This document shows, piece after piece, positions 58,463-64,000 of a stretch of DNA of 64,000 bases; positions within the stretch are counted from its first letter, which is position 1; each line of letters begins with the position of its first letter. The position numbers and the translations under genes are program-made. The stretch comes from Lithobates sylvaticus (Eukaryota; Chordata; Amphibia; Anura; Ranidae). Under the pieces are notes generated by a model, which had not been told where the DNA came from, searched no databases, and was given only the letters and a program-made list of their open reading frames with translations. Location: assembly GCA_028564925.1 (NCBI GenBank), contig CM053028.1, positions 628,947,250-629,011,249 of the forward strand. Direction: 5' to 3'.

Positions 58463-59141
58463 ATGACGGAGACTGAGAGCGCCCCAGCCGCCGCTCCTCC
58501 AGCGGAGCCCGCCGCCAAGAAGAAGGCGACTAAGAAGGCGGCAGCCGGAGGAGCCAAGAAAGGCAGCAAGAAGCCGTCCGGTCCCAGCGTGTCCGACCTC
58601 ATCGTCACAGCTGTGGCCGCTTCCAAGGAGCGCAGCGGGGTCTCCCTGGCCGCCCTCAAAGAAGCTCCTGGCCGCCGGAGGATACGATGTGGACAAGAAC
58701 AACAGCAGCCGCCTCAAGATCGCCATCAGGGCGCTGGTGACTAAGGGGAGCCTCGTCCAGGTCAAAGGACATGGAGCCTCCGGGTCCTTCAAGATCAACA
58801 AAGAAGCAGCAAGAGAGCGACAAGGCCAAGAAAGTCACCATCAAGAAGTAGCCATCGGCTGCGGCCAAGCCCAAGAAACCTGCGGCTGCCAAGAAGCCAG
58901 CCAAGTCCCCCAAGAAGAAAGCCCCCAGCAAAGCCGCCAAGAGCCCCAAGAAGGCCGCAAAGAGCCCCAAGAAGACCGGCAAAGGCTGCAGCTGCTCCCG
59001 CCAAGAAGGCGACAAGGAGCCCCAAGAAGCCCAAAGCTGCAGCCAAGCCGAAAAAAAAAGCCGCCAAGAGTCCGGCTAAGAAGGCGGCTAAACCCATAGA
59101 CAGCAGCCAAGCCCAAGAAGGCCGCTCCGAAGAAGAAATAA
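58463..59141 (+). pseudogene. Linker histone H1, decayed
   Basis: The first ATG (58463) reads [20 protein letters not shown], then [20 protein letters not shown], the winged-helix start of H1. An extra base in about 58652-58675 (CTCAAAGAAGCTCCTGG) breaks the frame; the next frame reads [20 protein letters not shown] and [11 protein letters not shown], with an inserted Ser. A second frame change at about 58800 is followed by an in-frame TAG at 58849-58851, then more Lys/Ala/Pro-rich tail ([20 protein letters not shown]) broken again near 58985. The expected stop is at 59139-59141. H1 binds linker DNA between nucleosomes; this copy could make only a truncated peptide. Confidence 0.92.
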
Positions 59142-59184
59142 AGGCAGCAGGTAGCCGGTATCTCCTTCATCTCCACCCCACAAA

Positions 59185-59200
59185 GGCTCTTCTCAGAGCC
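59185..59200 (+). terminator. Histone mRNA 3' stem-loop of H1
   Basis: GGCTCTTCTCAGAGCC: a 6-bp stem with a four-base loop, preceded by ACAAA and followed by AACCCA, 44 bases after the stop. This is the SLBP-binding processing signal of replication-dependent histone mRNA. It is intact. Confidence 0.92.
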
Positions 59201-60254
59201 AACCCACCTCCTCCTAACAGAGCACACACACACACCTACCTACACCCACTCCCGCGTATGGCACACAGTGCTCCGCATGTCATCTCTAATAGAGGAGACA
59301 CAAATCACCTATGAGCGCGGATTAATATTTCATTTTATAATGCGGCCGTTATGAACGTTATAAGGAGAATCATTCTAATGATCGGGAGACACATCATCCT
59401 CCGCTCATGTTAGGATGATCGGCAACAAGACTCCTGTGTTATGAGGAGAATGGCGTCTTTTCTAAACACAAGTTACAGATTCATCATATGTACATAAAAA
59501 TAAACCTTAACATCCCGATGTGACTTTTGGAGGGAACATTTGTTTCTCCGGCTCGGTATCTAATCGTATATTCCTCCAAGGCTCTTATTGGCTGTCAGAT
59601 AAAGCGGGCTAATTTGGATTGGTTGTAGCCGGACATTTATAAATTGTCCGCCAACATAACATATTTGCAGCAAGTGCAACCATAGATCCCTCAGATGGGC
59701 GATAATGAATGAATAATGTGCTTCCAGATTATTGTTTTTCCTCTCCATTCCTCCCTGTAATGTGTGCCGCCCCTGCAGAGATGTCTGATCTCCAATGATG
59801 AGGGTTGTAGTATGGGAGGAGGTAGTAGAGGACATCCCCGACATCTCCATGTGGGCTGTGTAAGGTTTCCCCCCTCCCATAATATGCTGTAATCTGATCT
59901 ATCTTCAGATCTCTAATGACTTGACAAACATTCTCTTGTTGTCTGGAATAAGAAATTGTCGGGTTTCTAGAAAATACAATGATGTGTCTTGTGTGAGGAG
60001 TCCAAATAGACAGATTGTAAAATGTGTTTACAGGAACGTTTGTTTTACTCGGCTCTATAATGTTCCATTGTATTGAGTCATAGAAGAAAGATGTGATTTG
60101 TTACTCTGGGATTGTATTAGAAATGATGTTACAGATGAACGTTGCTTACAGACTGAGCTTCCGAGTGCAGAAGAATGAAGACATGTGGTGGGAAGTATTT
60201 GTATGGTGAAGTAGTGATGAGATCGTATGGAGCTCTTTGTGAGGAGGATGTGGT
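59201..60254. other. Intergenic between H1 and H3; possible orphan histone-type promoter
   Basis: No coding sequence is supported. Two ATTGG boxes (59587-59591 and 59618-59622) precede TATAAAT at 59638-59644, a spacing like histone promoters read rightwards, but no histone frame follows. Confidence 0.4.
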
Positions 60255-60270
60255 GGCTCTGAGAAGAGCC
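60255..60270 (-). terminator. Histone mRNA 3' stem-loop of H3
   Basis: On minus GGCTCTTCTCAGAGCC, identical to the H1 stem-loop, 48 bases after the H3 stop. A purine-rich AAAGAGCT lies about 15 bases further downstream, where the U7-pairing histone downstream element is expected. Confidence 0.93.
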
Positions 60271-60317
60271 TTTGTGTTGTGTGGGGGGTGATGAGGAGGA
60301 CGTTGGTGGAGGTTGTA

Positions 60318-60734
<417 letters not shown>

Positions 60735-60751
60735 TCAATGCTTCCAATCTC

Positions 60752-60994
60752 CAGTAGTGATGTCCAGTTCATGAACGAATCGTTCTTTTGAATCGATTCT
60801 TTTCAGTGAACTGGGTGAGTCGATTCATCTGAGTGAACTGATCCGTTTGAAACAGTTCACTATGCACTCAATACATAGCATAGCAGGCCTGCTAAACACT
60901 AAACCGAGTTAAAAGAATCATACGAGTTACCGAGTTAAAGAATCATACGAGTCGCATAGCAGGCCTGCCAAAAAGTGTAAATATGTATCCTAGA
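60752..60994. repeat. Repeat with GAACGAATCGTTC/GTGAACTG motifs, probable short non-autonomous DNA transposon
   Basis: Starts TAGTGATGTCCAGTTCATGA, followed by short inverted and direct repeats of GTTCATGAACGAATCGTTC, GTGAACTG and AAAGAATCATACGAGT (twice, at about 60914 and 60937). CATAGCAGGCCTGC also occurs twice. The start resembles hAT-type ends (YAGTGATG). I see no matching far end. Confidence 0.5.
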
Positions 60995-61440
60995 TAAGGA
61001 TGAGCCCGGTGTTCGATTCGAACCCATGTTCGAATCGAGCACCGGGTGTTCGCTCGCTCGGCGAGCCCAGAACTATTGGGACCGCTCGCATCAAATTCGT
61101 GTGATGCGAGCGGCCCCGCAATGCATTGCGGCCCGCGCAGTGCAATGCTGGCTGATGATTGGCCAAGCATGCACTGTGACCCCGCATGCTTGGCCAATCA
61201 CAGCGCCGGCAGCGAGGAGAGCCATAATTGGCTACAGGCAGGATGCCTGTAGCCAATTATAGCTCAGGGGCTTTAATACACGCCCCACGGTATAAGAGGC
61301 CGCCGCGGCGGCGGCCTCGCATATTATGTTTCACTCACAGTGTCAGCGTGTCAGTGTGCTGCTGACTGCTGACAACAATATGTTCTTTATTTCTGGGGAT
61401 ATGTGTGTGCATGCTGTTAGAACAGCATTGCAGTATCACA
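60995..61440 (+). mobile_element. hAT 5' end with five consecutive hairpins and a TATA box
   Basis: Begins TAAGGATGAGCCCGGTGTTC. Hairpins: 61005-61046 (19-bp arms, one G-T pair); 61082-61113 (12-bp arms CCGCTCGCATCA/TGATGCGAGCGG); GCAATGCATTGC at 61118-61129; 61157-61199 (16-bp arms); 61224-61260 (17-bp arms around a 3-base loop). TATAAGAGG follows at 61291. It is homologous to the ends at 12816-13186, 33491-34061 and 36326-36655. The transposase is missing; palindromic foldback sequence follows at 61441. Confidence 0.7.
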
Positions 61441-62230
61441 TCTGGGGGGTGTCTATAGGTAGCCTGTGAAGGAGGGCAGGTTTCCTGTGCTTAGAACTTT
61501 CCCTGCAAAAAAGTGTCATTTTTGCAGGAAGAAAGCTATTTAAATCACTCGCGGCTAATGAATTGATGGCTCCTGTAACACAGAGAGCTGTCATTCATTA
61601 ATAAAAAAACAAAAAAAAAAGCGTAGGGGTCCCCCCAAATTCAATAACCAGGCCCTTCAGGTCTGGGATGGATATTAAGGGGGATCCCAGCCAAAAAAAA
61701 AAAAAAAAAAAATGGCGTAGGGTCCCCCTCAAAATCCATACCAGACCCTTGAGGTCTGGTATGGATTTTAAGGGGAACCCTAGCCAAAAAAAATGGCGTG
61801 GGGTCCCCCTCAAAATCCATACCAGACCCTTATCCGAGCACGCAACCTGGCAGGCCGCAGGAAAAGAGGGGGGGACGAGAGCGGCCCCCCCTCTCGCCTG
61901 AACCGTACCAGGCCACATGCCCTCAACATTGGGAGGATGCTTTGGGGGTCTAAGACCCCTAAAGCACCTTGTCCCCATGTTGATTAGGACAAGGGCCTCT
62001 TCCCCACAACCCTGGCCGGTGGTTGTGGGGGTCTGCGGGCGGGGGGCTTATCGGAATCTGGAAGCCCCCTTTAACAAGGGGACCCCCAGATCCCGGCCCC
62101 CCCCCTGTGTGAAATGGTAAGGGGGTACAAAAGTACCCCTACCATTTCACCAAAAAAGTGGCAAAAATGGTAAAAAGGACAGGAGACAGTCTTTGACAAT
62201 TCCTTTATTAAAATCTTCTTTCTTCTTTCT

Positions 62231-62350
62231 TCATCCTTCGGTTTCTTCATCTTCTCCTTCCTTCATCTTCTTCCATCTTCTTCTTCCATTTTCTTCTTCC
62301 TCCGATCCGCTTCTTCTTGCGCTGGTCTTCTCGTCCTTCTCGTCCGGCAT
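62231..62350 (-). CDS. 39-codon charged mini-ORF in the left palindrome arm
   Basis: Reads MPDEKDEKTSARRSGSEEEE, then NGRRRWKKMKEGEDEETEG and a stop. It differs from its mirror copy (62680-62799) by one residue (Thr for Ser near the end). It follows an outward TATAAAA (plus 62453-62459, minus strand) and precedes AATAAA (minus, 62209-62204). No known family is recognised. The purine-rich sequence alone could keep this frame open, so coding status is doubtful. Confidence 0.25.
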   Translation of the reverse strand: MPDEKDEKTSARRSGSEEEENGRRRWKKMKEGEDEETEG

Positions 62351-62443
62351 CTTCTTCCGTCGGCGTCGGCGTCGGTGTCTCTGTCTCTTCTTGGGCCGCT
62401 CCGCGCAATGGGAGGCTCCCGCTGTGTGAGGCTCCGCTCCGTC

Positions 62444-62585
62444 TGACAGGTCTTTTATAATGGAGGGCACCTGGTGACCCCGCCCCCTCTGACGCACAGG
62501 GACGTCATGGGGAATTCCATGATGGCTTTCCCCATGATGTCAGAGGGGGCGGGGTCACCAGGTGCCCTCCGTTTTAAAAGACCTG
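62444..62585. promoter_or_regulatory. Candidate bidirectional promoter at the palindrome centre
   Basis: Symmetric GC boxes (CCCCGCCCCCTCTGACG and its complement) and ACGTCA/TGATGTC half-sites flank the centre. An outward TATAAAA lies on the left (minus, 62459-62453) and TTTTAAAAG on the right (about 62572). The related element B has TATA-type boxes on both sides at 56407-56413 and 56528-56534, plus a perfect TGACGTCA. Confidence 0.45.
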
Positions 62586-62679
62586 TCAGATGGAGCGGAG
62601 CCTCACACAGCGGGAGCCTCCCATTGCGCGGAGCGGCCCAAGAAGACACCGACACCGACGCCGACGCCGACGGAAGAAG

Positions 62680-62799
62680 ATGCCGGACGAGAAGGACGAG
62701 AAGACCAGCGCAAGAAGAAGCGGATCGGAGGAAGAAGAAAATGGAAGAAGAAGATGGAAGAAGATGAAGGAAGGAGAAGATGAAGAATCCGAAGGATGA
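62680..62799 (+). CDS. 39-codon charged mini-ORF in the right palindrome arm
   Basis: Mirror of 62231-62350: MPDEKDEKTSARRSGSEEEE, then NGRRRWKKMKEGEDEESEG, with a stop at 62797-62799 and AATAAA at 62821-62826. Upstream lies (GACGCC)n-like sequence. Element B has only a short MPDEE version before a stop, which argues against selection for the peptide. Confidence 0.25.
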   Translation: MPDEKDEKTSARRSGSEEEENGRRRWKKMKEGEDEESEG

Positions 62800-64000
62800 A
62801 GAAAGAAGAAAGAAGATTTTAATAAAGGAATTGTCAAAGACTGTCTCCTGTCCTTTTTACCATTTTTGCCACTTTTTTGGTGAAATGGTAGGGGTACTTT
62901 TGTACCCCCTTACCATTTCACACAGGGGGGGGGCCGGGATCTGGGGGTCCCCTTGTTAAAGGGGGCTTCCAGATTCCGATAAGCCCCCCGCCCGCAGACC
63001 CCCACAACCACCGGCCAGGGTTGTGGGGAAGAGGCCCTTGTCCTAATCAACATGGGGACAAGGTGCTTTTGGGGTCTTAGACCCCCAAAGCATCCTCCCA
63101 ATGTTGAGGGCATGTGGCCTGGTACGGTTCAGGCGAGAGGGGGGGCCGCTCTCGTCCCCCCCTCTTTTCCTGCGGCCTGCCAGGTTGCGTGCTCGGATAA
63201 GGGTCTGGTATGGATTTTGAGGGGGACCCCACGCCATTTTTTTTGGCTAGGGTTCCCCTTAAAATCCATACCAGACCTCAAGGGTCTGGTATGGATTTTG
63301 AGGGGGACCCTACGCCATTTTTTTTTTTTTTTTTTTTGGCTGGGATCCCCCTTAATATCCATCCCAGACCTGAAGGGCCTGGTTATTGAATTTGGGGGGA
63401 CCCCTACGCTTTTTTTTTTTTTTTTTTTCATTTTTTTTTTTTTTTTATCAATGACTTTTTTTTATGAATGAGTTTCAATGAATCACTGTTCTCTGTGTTA
63501 CGGGAGCCGTGAATTAACATTAGCCGCGAGTGATTTTAAATAGCTTTTTTACTTTCAAAAATGACACTTTGCGCAGAGACAGTTCTAAACACGGGAAACA
63601 TGCGCCCCTTTACAGGCATACTATAGACACCCCCCAGGTACGAAATTTAAAGGAATATTACACTTTTATTGTTTCAATTTAAGCATTATTAAAATCACTG
63701 CTCCTGAAAAAACGGCCGTTTTTAAAAAAAAATTTTTGCATTGATACATGTCCCCTGGGGCAGGACCCAGGTCCCCAAACACTTTTTATGACATTAACAT
63801 GCATATTAGCCTTTAAAATGAGCACTTTTAATTTCGAACGTTCGCATCCATTATAACTAATAGGGTTCTAAAGCTCGCACGGACTTTAGGTCCGTTCGCG
63901 GGTTCTGGTGCGAGCCGACGGGGGGGTGTTCGGCTCATCCCTATTAAGAAGATATCCTCATTCAGATTAATTATTTAACCCTTTAGTATTTAGTTGGTTT

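Larger units (their letters stand above)
61441..63943. mobile_element. Palindromic foldback element, ~1.05-kb arms, one complete end
   Basis: Left arm 61444-62493 and right arm 62539-63635 are near-perfect reverse complements around about 62515. For example, GCGTAGGGGTCCCCCCAAAT at 61621 pairs with the block ending at 63409. The right arm continues another ~310 bases to the terminal GTTCGGCTCATCCCTA at 63943; the matching left end is absent and replaced by the hAT 5' end. With TAGGGATG at 36326 and TAGGGATGAGCC at 36656 this suggests hAT-type termini. No transposase. Confidence 0.85.

Noticed and set aside
58367-59233. Long open frames opposite histone H1
   Set aside because: Antisense shadows of a Lys/Ala-rich gene with GC-biased codons.
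62190-62840. Arg/Glu/Ser-rich longer frames (for example RRRRRRKKMPDEKDE) as a nuclear protein
   Set aside because: They depend on (GACGCC)n and GAAGAA-type purine repeats; only the short ATG-bounded 39-codon frame is kept, at low confidence.

Overview
The window reads as repeat-dense accessory DNA from a vertebrate, most likely an anuran amphibian. Almost all long reading frames belong to Tx1-like members of the L1 clade of non-LTR retrotransposons (apurinic endonuclease, reverse transcriptase, C-terminal zinc knuckle, ORF1 with coiled coil and RRM). The rest is hAT DNA-transposon pieces with BED fingers, a Penelope-like element with a GIY-YIG nuclease, microsatellites and minisatellites. 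The only host genes I can support are histones: an intact replication-type H3 (60318-60728, minus) and a decayed H1 (58463-59141, plus). Both keep the histone 3' stem-loop. The species assignment is inference from repeat content.

Layout. 1-6042: a plus-strand LINE (L1-a) whose ORF2 has one homopolymer frameshift. 6043-13955: a minus-strand Penelope-like element. Its hammerhead-like terminal region (6043-7965) and its GIY-YIG end (13390-13955) are separated by a hAT 5' end that contains a 4.5-kb minisatellite of about 65-bp units and is bounded on both sides by (TA)n. 13956-30053: nested LINEs. L1-b (plus) was split by the near-complete minus-strand L1-c (15431-22765, 14-bp target duplication) and by L1-d (23835-28582, about 10-bp duplication). 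L1-d was itself disrupted by a reversed LINE 5' piece lying between 415-bp direct repeats. 30054-36655: LINE 3' ends, a foldback-element fragment, two minus-strand hAT copies (one with an unrelated ~100-bp minisatellite in its leader) and a plus-strand hAT 5' end.

36656-56935: a foldback (long inverted-repeat) DNA element split by LINE L1-e (36950-55306, 17-bp target duplication). L1-e carries two later minus-strand insertions: L1-f (40891-47638), in which both ORFs are fully open, and L1-g (48920-55179, 16-bp target duplication). L1-g contains an anomalous tract of almost pure A/T followed by A/C. 57000-60994: the histone remnant. 60995-63943: a compound element made of a hAT 5' end with five consecutive hairpins followed by a palindrome with arms of about 1 kb. 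The palindrome centre looks like a bidirectional promoter, and each arm carries a short transcription unit with a 39-codon charged ORF.

The target-site duplications give a relative insertion order. In the left nest, L1-b came before L1-c and L1-d, and L1-d before its reversed insert. In the right nest, the foldback element came before L1-e, which came before L1-f and L1-g. The intact ORFs of L1-f and the nearly intact ones of L1-c indicate recent activity. All assignments come from reading motifs by eye; no database search was run.
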